Under the pieces are notes generated by a model, which did not search any database, had not been told where the DNA came from, and saw only the letters and a program-made list of their open reading frames with translations. A program made the position numbers and the translations under genes. Below are positions 7,693 through 15,774 of a stretch of 64,000 nt of DNA, piece by piece; the stretch's first letter is position 1, and every line of letters starts with the position of its first letter. The stretch is from Clostridiales bacterium (GTDB taxonomy: Bacteria > Bacillota > Clostridia > Oscillospirales > Acutalibacteraceae), in the NCBI GenBank assembly GCA_018364155.1, contig JAGZMM010000001.1, forward strand, positions 496,001 through 560,000, in the 5' to 3' direction.

Positions 7693-8106
7693 TTACGGAT
7701 TGACAATCTGAGCATCCACCTGCGGAATGTCCGCGCTGGCGGCCGAAACCGACAGGGTAATGGTCGTCTTGCTGGCATCCGACAGGGCTTTGAGCTTGTT
7801 GGCAAAGACGCCGAAGGCCTCCAGATCGCTGCCGCCGATCTTCAGAGTCCCGTCGATGAAGATATCGGTCACATCGTAGTTGGCCGCGCAGATACCGCTG
7901 ACAAAGCCGAAGAACGCGTCGAACCCGCTGATCTGATAGGCCTCCGCGTCAACAAGACGGATCTGATGGCTGATGTCATAGGTAAGCTTGGAGCCTTTCT
8001 CAATAAAAACCACGTCGCCCTTCGTATTCTTCATAGCGTCGTTGGCCAGATCAATCAACACCTTGGTTTTGCCGGTTCCTTTTTTGCCGACGATTAACTT
8101 AATCAT
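7693..8106 (-). CDS. Small P-loop ATP-binding protein of unknown function
   Basis: A 137-residue protein with a Walker A motif GKKGTGKT at residues 7-14 preceded by a beta-strand (MIKLIV), and a possible Walker B region at TDIFIDGTL near residue 85. It is much shorter than most ATPases and has no DNA-binding or membrane segment. Of two ATGs six bases apart (8112, 8106), the second lies eight bases after AGGAGG and is chosen. It lies 87 bases downstream of pgi on the same strand and ends at a strong terminator. It may bind ATP or GTP as a switch or be a kinase-like fold; function is unknown. Confidence 0.8.
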   Translation of the reverse strand: MIKLIVGKKGTGKTKVLIDLANDAMKNTKGDVVFIEKGSKLTYDISHQIRLVDAEAYQISGFDAFFGFVSGICAANYDVTDIFIDGTLKIGGSDLEAFGVFANKLKALSDASKTTITLSVSAASADIPQVDAQIVNP

Positions 8107-8193
8107 GGTCATTACCTCCTAAATATTTTCGTTGCACACAGCGGTAAAAGTCGCCTTCTATTTCTCAAATGCCCCAAAGGCAGGTTACACAGG

Positions 8194-9531
8194 TTATTTG
8201 AGCCGCTGCTCGAGCAGTTCCTTCTGTTCCTCGTAGCCGGGCTTGCCCAGCAGCGCGAACATGTTCTTTTTGTAGCTTTCCACACCGGGCTGGTCAAACG
8301 GGTTGACCCCCAGCAGATAACCGGAAATGGCGCATGCCTTTTCGAAGAAATAGGTCATATATCCATACTCGTAGGCGTTGGCCTCGGGGATGGAAAGAAC
8401 CAAATTGGCCACGCCCCCGTCGGTATGAGCGAGAACCGTGCCCTCAAAGGCCTTGCGGTTGATGTAGGACATGGGCTTGCCGGCCAGGAAATTGAGGCCG
8501 TCGCCGTCGTTTTCCTCTTTTTCAATACAAATGTCCTGCTTTGCCTTTTCAAAGAGCACCACCGTCTCGAACATGGTGCGCGAGCCGTCCTGCACGAACT
8601 GGCCCATGGAATGCAGGTCGGTGGAAAAGTTGACCGAGGCTGGGAACAGACCCTTGCCGTCCTTGCCTTCGCTCTCGCCGTAAAGCTGCTTCCACCATTC
8701 AGCCACCATGACGAAATTGGGCTCGTAGGCCACCAGCAGTTCAATGGCTTTGCCCTTGCGGTACATAATGTTGCGCAAGGCCGCGTATTTATAGCAATCG
8801 TTTTTCTCAAGGTCGCAGACCGCATAGGCCTCCCTCGCGTCCGCCGCGCCTTTCATCATCGCGTCAATGTCCGCTCCGGACACCGCGATGGGCAGAAGGC
8901 CTACCGCCGTAAGCACCGAGTACCGGCCGCCTACGTCGTCGGGTACTACAAAGGTCTCGTACCCTTCCTCGTCCGCCAGCTTTTTCAAGGTGCCGCGAGC
9001 CTTGTCGGTGGTGGCAAAGATGCGCTCCTTCGCCCCGTCCTTGCCGTACTTCTTTTCAAGATAGGCCTTGAACACCCGAAACGCGATGGCGGGCTCAGTG
9101 GTGGTACCGGACTTGGAGATGACGTTTACCGACACATCCTTGCCCTCGCAGATGGAAAGGACCTCGGATAGAGCCGTGGAACTGATGGAATTGCCCACAA
9201 AATAAATATCCGGCGTATCCTTCTTCAGGCTGTTATAAAGCGGAGAATTTATAAACTCCACCGCCGCGCGTGCGCCCAGGTAGGACCCGCCGATGCCGAT
9301 GACGATCAAAACGTCGGAATTCTTCTGAATCTTCTGGGCCGCCTTTTTGATCCGGGAAAACTCCTCCCGGTCATAATTGACCGGCAAATCCAGCCAACCG
9401 ATAAAGTCGTTACCCATACCGGTGCCTTTGCTAAGCATCTCGTGCGCCGCGGCCACCTGCGGGGCAATCCCGCAAAGCTCATGGGCACGGACAAAGCCGT
9501 TCATATGCCTATCGATCAGTTTCACTGCCAT
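8194..9531 (-). CDS. pgi: Glucose-6-phosphate isomerase
   Basis: Interconverts glucose-6-phosphate and fructose-6-phosphate in glycolysis. The sequence shows VIGIGGSYLGARAA near residue 77, NVISKSGTTTEPAIAFR with the SKSGTT phosphate-binding loop, and the C-terminal active-site region INRKAFEGTVLAHTDGG and GVNPFDQPGVESYKK. The preferred start is ATG 9531, eight bases after AGGAGG, giving 445 residues, the usual short Firmicutes form; the frame extends 19 codons further upstream without a better site. Followed by the P-loop gene on the same strand. Confidence 0.97.
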   Translation of the reverse strand: MAVKLIDRHMNGFVRAHELCGIAPQVAAAHEMLSKGTGMGNDFIGWLDLPVNYDREEFSRIKKAAQKIQKNSDVLIVIGIGGSYLGARAAVEFINSPLYNSLKKDTPDIYFVGNSISSTALSEVLSICEGKDVSVNVISKSGTTTEPAIAFRVFKAYLEKKYGKDGAKERIFATTDKARGTLKKLADEEGYETFVVPDDVGGRYSVLTAVGLLPIAVSGADIDAMMKGAADAREAYAVCDLEKNDCYKYAALRNIMYRKGKAIELLVAYEPNFVMVAEWWKQLYGESEGKDGKGLFPASVNFSTDLHSMGQFVQDGSRTMFETVVLFEKAKQDICIEKEENDGDGLNFLAGKPMSYINRKAFEGTVLAHTDGGVANLVLSIPEANAYEYGYMTYFFEKACAISGYLLGVNPFDQPGVESYKKNMFALLGKPGYEEQKELLEQRLK

Positions 9532-9559
9532 GCAACCGCCTCCTAAATAGGTTGGTTTC

Positions 9560-9604
9560 ATTTTACCGTATTTCCACCATATTTGCAAGGCGAAGGCATG
9601 TCAA
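9560..9604 (-). promoter_or_regulatory. Overlapping sigma-A promoters of pgi
   Basis: Two overlapping hexamer pairs read toward pgi: TTGACA (9604-9599)/TATGGT (9581-9576) and TTGCAA (9588-9583)/TAAAAT (9565-9560), each with a 17-base spacer. Either or both could be used. Confidence 0.55.
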
Positions 9605-9642
9605 TTTTCACTTTTTGTGTAACATTTACAATTTCGTCACGT

Positions 9643-10857
9643 TTAAACGGCCAAAAGCCCTTGGATGAGCAGACAAAACGCTTTGAAGAAGGACATTTTT
9701 TCCACGCTTTCCGCCGCTACTAAGGGAACCTCTGCTAAGATCTCATCCCCGGAGGTAATGACCGCTTTGCCGATCTGCTGCCCCTTTTCCACCGGGGCCT
9801 CCACCTGTTCCATCAGTTCGATGCTGGCGGACAGATCTCCGGCTTTGGCTTTCTCAATGAGGATTTTGTTCGCACCCGATACCTCCACCATCACCTCCGG
9901 CTGCATGCCGTGGCTGACCGGGATGGGGACCACTTCTTCCATATTGATGGGCGGTTCCACCAAAGCGTAGTTGGCAAAGCCCCATTCGAGCATGCTGCGC
10001 GCGCCGTTGAACTGATCGTTTTTTTCCTCGCCGCCTAAAACCACCGCCACCAGATGCAGGTCGTTTTTCATGGCCGAGGCGGAGACGCACCGACCGGCGT
10101 TGTTGGTGGTGCCGGTTTTCAGGCCCGTGGCTGGCTCATAGAACCGGATGAGCTTGTTGGTGTTGGCAAGACCGGTGGCCCCGTCACGCAACGAGCCGGT
10201 CCAGATTTTCGTATAGTCCATGATTTTCTCGTGCTTTAACAGCTCGCAGGACATGACGGCGATATCGTGGGCGGTGGTCATGTGACCGTCCTCGTCAAGG
10301 CCGTGGGCGTTTTTGAAGGTGGTGTCGTTCATTCCCAGCTCCTGGGCACGCTGGTTCATCAGGGCAACAAAAGCTTCCTCGGTGCCGGAGATATACTCGG
10401 CCAGGGCCACCGCCGCGTCGTTGGCGGAGTTGACCATCAGGCCCTTCATCAGATCGTCCACCGACATGGTTTCCCCCGCTTCCAGGAAAATGGTGGTGCC
10501 TCCCATGGCCATGGCGTTGGGGCTGATGAGCACCATGTCCGTCAGGGAGATGCTCCCTTTCTCCACCGCTTCCATGGTCAGCAGGGCCGTCATGACCTTG
10601 GTGATGGACGCGGGCGCCCGTTTTTCATTGGAATTCATCTCATAGAGAACCTTTCCGGTGGTAACCTCCATCAAAATGGCGGACTTGGCCTTGACCTGAA
10701 TCTGGCCGGCGTCTTCGGGGGCGATGGTGGGCAAAATCCCCCCGTCGTCGGTCAGCTCCGACGTAATGTCCGACGCGCTGGCGAGAGCGCCGGTAGACCC
10801 GCATAGCACCAAGACAACCGCCATGAACAAGGACAACAACTTTGTCAGTTTCCTCAT
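9643..10857 (-). CDS. D-alanyl-D-alanine carboxypeptidase (PBP5/DacF type)
   Basis: Low-molecular-mass penicillin-binding protein that trims the terminal D-Ala from peptidoglycan stem peptides outside the membrane. An N-terminal signal peptide (RKLTKLLSLFMAVVLVLCGSTGALA) is followed by the serine peptidase triad of motifs: SITK (SxxK), SAND (SxN) and KTGTT (KTG). The C-terminal part matches the PBP5 C-domain and ends in a hydrophobic/amphipathic stretch (FFKAFCLLIQGLLAV) that could tether it to the membrane. ATG 10857 follows GGAGGTG and is preferred over the GTG/ATG further upstream; the protein is 404 residues. DacF-like genes often precede spoIIA, but here it does not. Confidence 0.93.
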   Translation of the reverse strand: MRKLTKLLSLFMAVVLVLCGSTGALASASDITSELTDDGGILPTIAPEDAGQIQVKAKSAILMEVTTGKVLYEMNSNEKRAPASITKVMTALLTMEAVEKGSISLTDMVLISPNAMAMGGTTIFLEAGETMSVDDLMKGLMVNSANDAAVALAEYISGTEEAFVALMNQRAQELGMNDTTFKNAHGLDEDGHMTTAHDIAVMSCELLKHEKIMDYTKIWTGSLRDGATGLANTNKLIRFYEPATGLKTGTTNNAGRCVSASAMKNDLHLVAVVLGGEEKNDQFNGARSMLEWGFANYALVEPPINMEEVVPIPVSHGMQPEVMVEVSGANKILIEKAKAGDLSASIELMEQVEAPVEKGQQIGKAVITSGDEILAEVPLVAAESVEKMSFFKAFCLLIQGLLAV

Positions 10858-10926
10858 TACTGCACACCTCCGCAATCTTCTGTGCTAAAGCTTATGCGGG
10901 GAAAGGCGAAAACATGTACAAAGAAA

Positions 10927-10973
10927 CGAAAGGCCGCCGGGCTTGTCCGATTTTCTCGGACGCCCGGCGGCCC
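10927..10973 (-). terminator. Second GC-rich hairpin downstream of HPr-like gene
   Basis: GGCCGCCGGGC and GCCCGGCGGCC arms with inner TCCGA/TCGGA pairing (10933-10973). On the minus strand it is followed by TTTCGTTTC. It acts as a back-up to the hairpin at 10981-11021. Confidence 0.5.
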
Positions 10974-10980
10974 GCTTGGC

Positions 10981-11021
10981 AAAAAAAGAGGGGCAAGCCC
11001 TAAAAAGGGCCTGTCCCCTAC
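10981..11021 (-). terminator. Terminator of the HPr-like gene
   Basis: On the minus strand AGGGGACAGGCCC and GGGCTTGCCCCT pair imperfectly and are followed by a run of seven T (10987-10981). Confidence 0.7.
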
Positions 11022-11035
11022 CCGGCAATGAATGT

Positions 11036-11266
11036 TTACTTCGCAAGGAAAGGCGCAATCTCGTCCATAAACTTGGAATTGCCCTCGCAGTCAGCCTGCA
11101 GCAGCAGCTTCTGGGAAAGGTCCAGGCTGAAAATGCCCATGATCGACTTCGCGTCGATGACGTACTTGCCCAGCACCAGTTCCACATCAAAATCGTACTG
11201 GTTGACGATATTGACAAAATCTTTTACGTCCTTGATGGAATTGAGCATGATGTTTACGCTTACCAT
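11036..11266 (-). CDS. HPr-family protein lacking the catalytic histidine (Crh-like)
   Basis: A 76-residue cytoplasmic protein with the HPr fold pattern. The segment VIDAKSIMGIFSLDL at residues 36-50 matches the HPr box around Ser46 (here Ser41), the residue phosphorylated by HPr kinase. The region that should hold the phospho-His (GxHARP) reads NIMLNSIKDVKDF and has no His or Arg, so it cannot pass phosphate from EI to sugar permeases. This resembles Crh of Bacillus, which lacks His15 but works with CcpA after Ser phosphorylation. It has its own promoter and tandem terminators. The ptsH product at 62338-62595 shows the opposite pattern. Regulatory role is inferred. Confidence 0.85.
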   Translation of the reverse strand: MVSVNIMLNSIKDVKDFVNIVNQYDFDVELVLGKYVIDAKSIMGIFSLDLSQKLLLQADCEGNSKFMDEIAPFLAK

Positions 11267-11295
11267 CTTTCATTCCTCCAAATCGTTATTTTTCT

Positions 11296-11333
11296 GACTA
11301 TCTTATTATAGTCGCCCCTCTGCGGATTATCAA
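11296..11333 (-). promoter_or_regulatory. Promoter of the HPr-like gene with inverted repeat at -10
   Basis: TTGATA (11333-11328), 17-base spacer, TATAAT (11310-11305). GACTAT (11296-11301) and ATAGTC (11308-11313) form a perfect 6-base inverted repeat across the -10, a possible operator. The promoter diverges from that of mtaB. Confidence 0.7.
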
Positions 11334-11351
11334 GAGTTTGTGGCGCGAACC

Positions 11352-11380
11352 TTGAAAAAAGGACAGTTTTCCTATATAGT
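11352..11380 (+). promoter_or_regulatory. Promoter of mtaB-pdxA
   Basis: TTGAAA (11352-11357), 17-base spacer, TATAGT (11375-11380). Transcripts would start near 11387, downstream of the GTG at 11340, which rules that start out. Confidence 0.65.
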
Positions 11381-11417
11381 TAGGAGGAAAAACCAAATTA
11401 TTTGTGAGGCGAAGAAC

Positions 11418-12731
11418 TTGACAATTTGTTTTCATACCCTCGGCTGCAAGGTCAACCAGTACGAAACCGAAGTGATGGCCGAGCGAATGCAGAGGGCTGG
11501 ATATACCCTAGCCAAAGCGGACGGGGATTGCGACGTGATCGTCATCAATTCCTGCACGGTGACCGGGGAAAGCGACGCGAAGGTGCGAAAGCTTCTGCGC
11601 CGGTGCAGGCGGGAACATCCGGGGGCAGTCATTGCGGTGACCGGCTGCTATCCCCAGGCGGTGGACGGGGCGGCGGACGCGCTGCCGGAGGCGGACATTG
11701 TGATGGGCACCCGCAACCGGGCTTTCCTGCCGTCCTATGTGGAGGACTTTTTGGAGCACCGCCAGCGCATCGTCGCCATCCGCGCCCATGAAGAAGGCGA
11801 GGACTTTGAGGGGATGCAGGTGCAGGCCTTTGAGGAGCGCACCCGAGCCTTTGTCAAAATCCAGGACGGGTGCAACCGCTACTGCTCGTACTGCATCATT
11901 CCTACCGCCAGGGGACCCATTCGTTCCAAGCCCCTTGCCTCCATCAAAGAGGAGCTGGCCACTTTGGCAAAGGCGGGCTACCGGGAGGCGGTGCTGGTGG
12001 GGATTAACCTGTCCGCCTACGGAGAGGAATCCGGCCTGGCCTTGCCGGACGCCATCGAGGCGGCGGCATCGGTGGAAGGAATCAAGCGCATCCGGCTGGG
12101 GTCCTTGGAGCCGGACAAGTTTGACGACGCTTTTATCGCCCGGCTTGCCGCCTGTCAAAAGCTTTGCGGGCAGTTTCATCTGTCCTTGCAAAGCGGGTGT
12201 GGCGAAACCCTTCGCCGGATGAACCGGCATTATACGCCAAAAGACTACGAAAAGGTGGTAACCCGGCTGCGGGAGGCTTTTCCCAACTGTGCCATTACCA
12301 CCGATGTGATGGTAGGCTTTCCCGGGGAAACCGAAGAGGAATTCAAAGAGTCCCTCGCCTTTGTCAAACGCATTCGGTTTTCGAAGGTACACACCTTTGC
12401 CTATTCTCCCCGTCCAGGCACGGTGGCCGCCGGCTCAGCCGGTCAGGTGCCCAAGGAGGAAAAGGAGCGGCGCAGCCGGCGGATGATCGCCGAAACCGCC
12501 GCCGACCGGGCTGCCTTCCTAAAAGCCCAGGCAGGCCGAGAAGAACCGGTCTTATTCGAACAGGAGGCGGCGAGCGGCGTCTGGGAGGGGTACACGCCCA
12601 ACTACACGCCTGTGCGGGTATGCAGTGGGACCGCCTTAAACGGAAGGATTCTCCCGGTGCGCCTGACCGGCAGCTATGGAGACTGGTGCGTGGGGCGGCT
12701 GGCAGAGCCCCAAGAGGAGGAAGAAGCATGA
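11418..12731 (+). CDS. mtaB: tRNA t6A37 methylthiotransferase MtaB
   Basis: Radical-SAM enzyme that adds a methylthio group to t6A37 of tRNAs reading ANN codons. Domain order: N-terminal UPF0004 domain with HTLGCKVNQYE, NSCTVTGESD and TGCYPQ cysteines; radical SAM core with CNRYCSYCIIP (CxxxCxxC, fourth Fe-S ligand set); then a TRAM-like C-terminal RNA-binding part. The B. subtilis orthologue is YqeV. The frame opens at a GTG at 11340, but the promoter lies inside that extension. TTG 11418 gives MTICFHTLGCKVN, matching the family start, and 437 residues; its ribosome site GAGGCG is modest. The stop overlaps the start of pdxA (ATGA). Confidence 0.92.
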   Translation: MTICFHTLGCKVNQYETEVMAERMQRAGYTLAKADGDCDVIVINSCTVTGESDAKVRKLLRRCRREHPGAVIAVTGCYPQAVDGAADALPEADIVMGTRNRAFLPSYVEDFLEHRQRIVAIRAHEEGEDFEGMQVQAFEERTRAFVKIQDGCNRYCSYCIIPTARGPIRSKPLASIKEELATLAKAGYREAVLVGINLSAYGEESGLALPDAIEAAASVEGIKRIRLGSLEPDKFDDAFIARLAACQKLCGQFHLSLQSGCGETLRRMNRHYTPKDYEKVVTRLREAFPNCAITTDVMVGFPGETEEEFKESLAFVKRIRFSKVHTFAYSPRPGTVAAGSAGQVPKEEKERRSRRMIAETAADRAAFLKAQAGREEPVLFEQEAASGVWEGYTPNYTPVRVCSGTALNGRILPVRLTGSYGDWCVGRLAEPQEEEEA

Positions 12732-13732
12732 CAAAACCGATCATCGCCGTTTCCAGCGGAGACCCGGCCGGAATCGGACCGGAAATCGTCTGCAAAGCCA
12801 TGATGGACAAGGAACTGGCCGAAACTGCCCTTTGCGTGGTAGCAGGAAGCCGAAAGGTTTTTGAAGAGGTACTGGGCCGTCTTTCTCTGCCGCTGACAAT
12901 TCGCTCCGTCCAAACCCCAGAAGAAGCCGCCGCCGGGCCTGGGATCCTTAACCTTATGGATTTGGATAACATCGACATGGATCGGTTCGCTTACGGGGAG
13001 ATTTCCTCTATGTGCGGCCGAGCGGCCTATGAATACATCGAGCGGTGCGTTTTCCTGGCAATGGCGGGAAAGGTGCAGGCGGTGTGCACGGCGCCTATCC
13101 ACAAGGAGGCGCTGCGTGCGGCGAAGGTTCCTTACATTGGGCACACGGAGATTTTCGCGGCCTTGACCCATACGGAGGACCCGCTGACTCTTTTTGAGGT
13201 GCAGGGGATGCGGGTATTTTTCCTCACCCGGCACGTATCTTTGCGGGATGCCTGCGACCTTGTGACCAAGGAGCGGATCGTTTCCTGTGCAAAGCGCTGC
13301 TTTGCTGCCTTAGAGCGGCTGGGAGTGAAGGACGCGACCATTGCGGTGGCGGGGCTTAACCCCCATAGCGGGGAACACGGCCTCTTCGGCAGCGAAGAAG
13401 TCAAGGAAGTTACGCCGGCGGTTGAGGCGTTAAAGGCGCAAGGTTACCGAGTGGAAGGCCCTGTCGGGGCGGACTCGGTGTTTCACCTGGCACTGACCGG
13501 ACGGTACCAGGCGGTTCTCTCCCTCTACCACGACCAGGGGCACATCGCCACCAAGACGCTGGACTTTGAACGCACCATCGCTATCACCAACGGCATGCCG
13601 ATTCTACGCACTTCGGTGGATCACGGTACGGCCTTTGATATTGCCGGAAAGGGCGCGGCAAGCCCGGTCAGCATGGTCGAGGCGATTCGCCTGGCCGCTA
13701 ATTACGCTCCCTTTTTCCAAAATGGCCGGTAG
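12728..13732 (+). CDS. pdxA: PdxA-family 4-phospho-hydroxyacid dehydrogenase
   Basis: NAD-dependent dehydrogenase family of 4-hydroxythreonine-4-phosphate dehydrogenase (PdxA) and its relatives acting on 4-phospho-erythronate or threonate. The start VSSGDPAGIGPE is diagnostic; TAPIHKEAL, GHTE, the metal-binding His in YHDQGHIATK and RTSVDHGTAFDIAGKG are all present, so it looks catalytically complete. At 334 residues the length is normal. Its start overlaps the stop of mtaB by four bases (ATGA), indicating translational coupling. No other vitamin B6 genes and no DUF1537 kinase, the usual partner in the erythronate/threonate pathway, are nearby, so the substrate is open. Confidence 0.88.
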   Translation: MTKPIIAVSSGDPAGIGPEIVCKAMMDKELAETALCVVAGSRKVFEEVLGRLSLPLTIRSVQTPEEAAAGPGILNLMDLDNIDMDRFAYGEISSMCGRAAYEYIERCVFLAMAGKVQAVCTAPIHKEALRAAKVPYIGHTEIFAALTHTEDPLTLFEVQGMRVFFLTRHVSLRDACDLVTKERIVSCAKRCFAALERLGVKDATIAVAGLNPHSGEHGLFGSEEVKEVTPAVEALKAQGYRVEGPVGADSVFHLALTGRYQAVLSLYHDQGHIATKTLDFERTIAITNGMPILRTSVDHGTAFDIAGKGAASPVSMVEAIRLAANYAPFFQNGR

Positions 13733-13860
13733 GTTCACGCGTTCGTACGAGGCCGGTGATATGAGCGGTGCCGCTCCGCTTTTGCAACAACATCTTATTC
13801 CACGTTTGGGTCAAAAACGGGAGGGTGCCATTGAGGGGAAAATAAACATCATCTCCAATC

Positions 13861-13909
13861 AAAAAGCCTGCTGTTCGCTCCGCTTGTAAGCAAACAGCAG
13901 GCTTTTTTT
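13861..13909. terminator. Bidirectional terminator between pdxA and GNAT gene
   Basis: GCCTGCTGTT (13866-13875) and AACAGCAGGC (13893-13902), flanked by AAAAA on the left and TTTTTTT on the right, so it can serve both converging units. Confidence 0.85.
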
Positions 13910-13913
13910 GCAT

Positions 13914-14660
13914 TCACCGCTTCTTCACAGAGCCCATCTCCAGCCAAGCGGGAAAATAGCCCGCCGAAAGAGCCAGGCGTTTTGAAAACAGGTTCCCGGT
14001 CCAGGTGGAGTAACAGGGAAGAATTTCCCGTATAAGGACCTCTTTGGTCAGGTTCACAACCAGGAAGCACCCGAGCCCCTTTCCCCTGCTTTGCGGCCGC
14101 ACGTCCACTCCAATCTGCCAAACTTGGGCACTGTCCACCACCGCCGCGGCCACTCCCGCCACTGCCTCTCCCTCGAACCCAGCCAGGGTAAGCGCTGTGC
14201 TTTCGCGGGCTAGCGCATGGGGAAAAAGGCGGGTCTTGCGAACCACAGCGGTTTCACCCCGCGTCAGAAAGCGAGGTGCAATTCCCTTTGGAACGGGACA
14301 TTCGGGCAAAAAGGAACCCGGCAGAAAAAAAGCCCGGCAGGCTCCCAGGCCGCGGCCGACTTTTGAAAGGGTCCCGTCAAGCCGGGCCATAGCCGAAAAA
14401 TCAAAAAGACGGCTTCCTTCCATTCCCACAAAAAAAGCGCGGTAAGAAAAAAGCCTTGACGGGTGGACAGCCGCCACCGCTCCTTTCCCAAAACAGGCCA
14501 CGCGAAGCTCGCTATCCCAGCCGGGGCATTCCCTGGCACCCGGCCGGGGCGCTAAGGGAACAATGGTATTCTCCATCCGGTCAAAGGCAGCTGGAGAGCA
14601 TCCCAAATCCAGTGCCAGCTGTTCTTTTGCCAGAGCGATCCGTTCTTCCTTTGCGGACAT
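13914..14660 (-). CDS. GNAT-family N-acetyltransferase
   Basis: A 248-residue protein whose C-terminal half fits the GNAT fold: LTLAGFEGEAVAGVAAAVVD followed by IGVDVRPQSRGKGLGCFLV, the acetyl-CoA pyrophosphate loop of the R/QxxGxG/A type near residues 190-205, and YSTWTGNLFSKRLALSAGYFP, the typical terminal segment. The N-terminal ~110 residues have no domain I recognise. ATG 14660 follows GGAGG. It is 19 bases downstream of mutY on the same strand, probably in one transcript with NUDIX and mutY. The acceptor substrate is unknown. Confidence 0.8.
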   Translation of the reverse strand: MSAKEERIALAKEQLALDLGCSPAAFDRMENTIVPLAPRPGARECPGWDSELRVACFGKGAVAAVHPSRLFSYRAFFVGMEGSRLFDFSAMARLDGTLSKVGRGLGACRAFFLPGSFLPECPVPKGIAPRFLTRGETAVVRKTRLFPHALARESTALTLAGFEGEAVAGVAAAVVDSAQVWQIGVDVRPQSRGKGLGCFLVVNLTKEVLIREILPCYSTWTGNLFSKRLALSAGYFPAWLEMGSVKKR

Positions 14661-14679
14661 GGCACGCCTCCGTTTCTCT

Positions 14680-15774
14680 CTAAGGAAGACGGCGCAAAAG
14701 CTCCTCCGTGTACGCCCGAAAGGCGCTGGGAAGGGCGATTTCCTGGGCAAGCTGTTCTTTGGTCACCCAGGTAAGCCCATTTGCCGTCCGTTCTTCCCTA
14801 ACATATGCGGCGTAGCCGGTCATATGCCATTCGATGTGAGAGAAGATGTGCTTCGCGTCACAAAGCGGCTCTGCCCGCGCCCCGGAGAAGCCCCACTCCT
14901 CCAGCCGTTCCTCCACCTCTACCGGCGCGAGCCTGCCTTCCACATTGGGCAGCTCCCACAGTCCGGCAAGCAGCCCCTTCTTCTCCCGCTGGCGCACAGC
15001 GGCCTTTCCTTCGCAAAAAAGGAGCAGCACCGTCCGTTCCTCCTCCCGCCTTGGCTTTTTCTTCGCCTTGACCGGCAGCTCCATCACCCTTCCTTCCCGA
15101 TACCCTTTGCAGCAGCCCTGCACCGGGCACTGTTCGCACAAGGCGACGCCGTTTGGCAGGCAGACAGTAGCACCCAGCTCCATAAGCGCCTGGTTAAAGT
15201 CACCGGGCCGGTCTTTCGGGAGGACGGCGGTTAAGGAACGCTCCACCGTTTTTTTGACGATGGGCCTCGTAATATCTTCCTCACTTGCAAGAAGGCGGGA
15301 TACCACCCGCAACACGTTTCCGTCCACTGCGGGCACGGGCAGGCCATAGGCGATAGAGGCTACGGCGCCGGCGGTGTAGGAACCGATGCCGGGCAGGGTG
15401 AGCAGCGCGTCAAAGGATGCAGGCAGCGTGCCGCCGTAACGCTCCATCAAAACACCCGCCGCTTTTTTCAGATTGCGCGCCCGGCTGTAATACCCCAGAC
15501 CCTCCCATAGCTTCATAAGCTGGTCGTCCGGGACCCGGGCCAGATCGCAAACGTCCGGTAAAGTGGAAACAAACCGCTCGAAATAGGGTTTTACCGCCTC
15601 CACCCGAGTCTGCTGGAGCATGATTTCCGAAATCCATACCCGATAAGGGGTGGGCTCTTCCCGCCAGGGAAGAATCCGGGCATTGCAGTCATACCAGGAA
15701 AGCAGGGGAGCGACAATCCTGGAAAGGGCCTCGCTTTGCGCGAGGATCCTTCCTTCGTCCAGTGTTTGTTTCAT
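14680..15774 (-). CDS. mutY: A/G-specific adenine DNA glycosylase MutY
   Basis: Removes adenine mispaired with 8-oxoguanine in DNA. Visible features: MLQQTRVEAVKPYF near residue 45; the helix-hairpin-helix LPGIGSYTAGAVASIAYG; VDGNVLRV with the catalytic Asp; the Fe-S loop C-LPNGVAL-CEQC-PVQG-CC; and a C-terminal NUDIX-like domain (LLAGLWELPNVEGR and FSHIEWHMTGY) that recognises 8-oxoG. ATG 15774 follows AAGGAGG and overlaps the stop of the upstream NUDIX gene by ATGA; protein 364 residues. Pairing with a NUDIX hydrolase suggests a small oxidised-nucleotide repair unit. Confidence 0.96.
   Translation of the reverse strand: MKQTLDEGRILAQSEALSRIVAPLLSWYDCNARILPWREEPTPYRVWISEIMLQQTRVEAVKPYFERFVSTLPDVCDLARVPDDQLMKLWEGLGYYSRARNLKKAAGVLMERYGGTLPASFDALLTLPGIGSYTAGAVASIAYGLPVPAVDGNVLRVVSRLLASEEDITRPIVKKTVERSLTAVLPKDRPGDFNQALMELGATVCLPNGVALCEQCPVQGCCKGYREGRVMELPVKAKKKPRREEERTVLLLFCEGKAAVRQREKKGLLAGLWELPNVEGRLAPVEVEERLEEWGFSGARAEPLCDAKHIFSHIEWHMTGYAAYVREERTANGLTWVTKEQLAQEIALPSAFRAYTEELLRRLP

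Noticed and set aside
12164..12730. N-terminal extension of the pdxA frame
   Set aside because: The frame is open far upstream inside mtaB, but the family start MTKPIIAVSSGDPAGIGPE lies at 12728 with an ATGA overlap.
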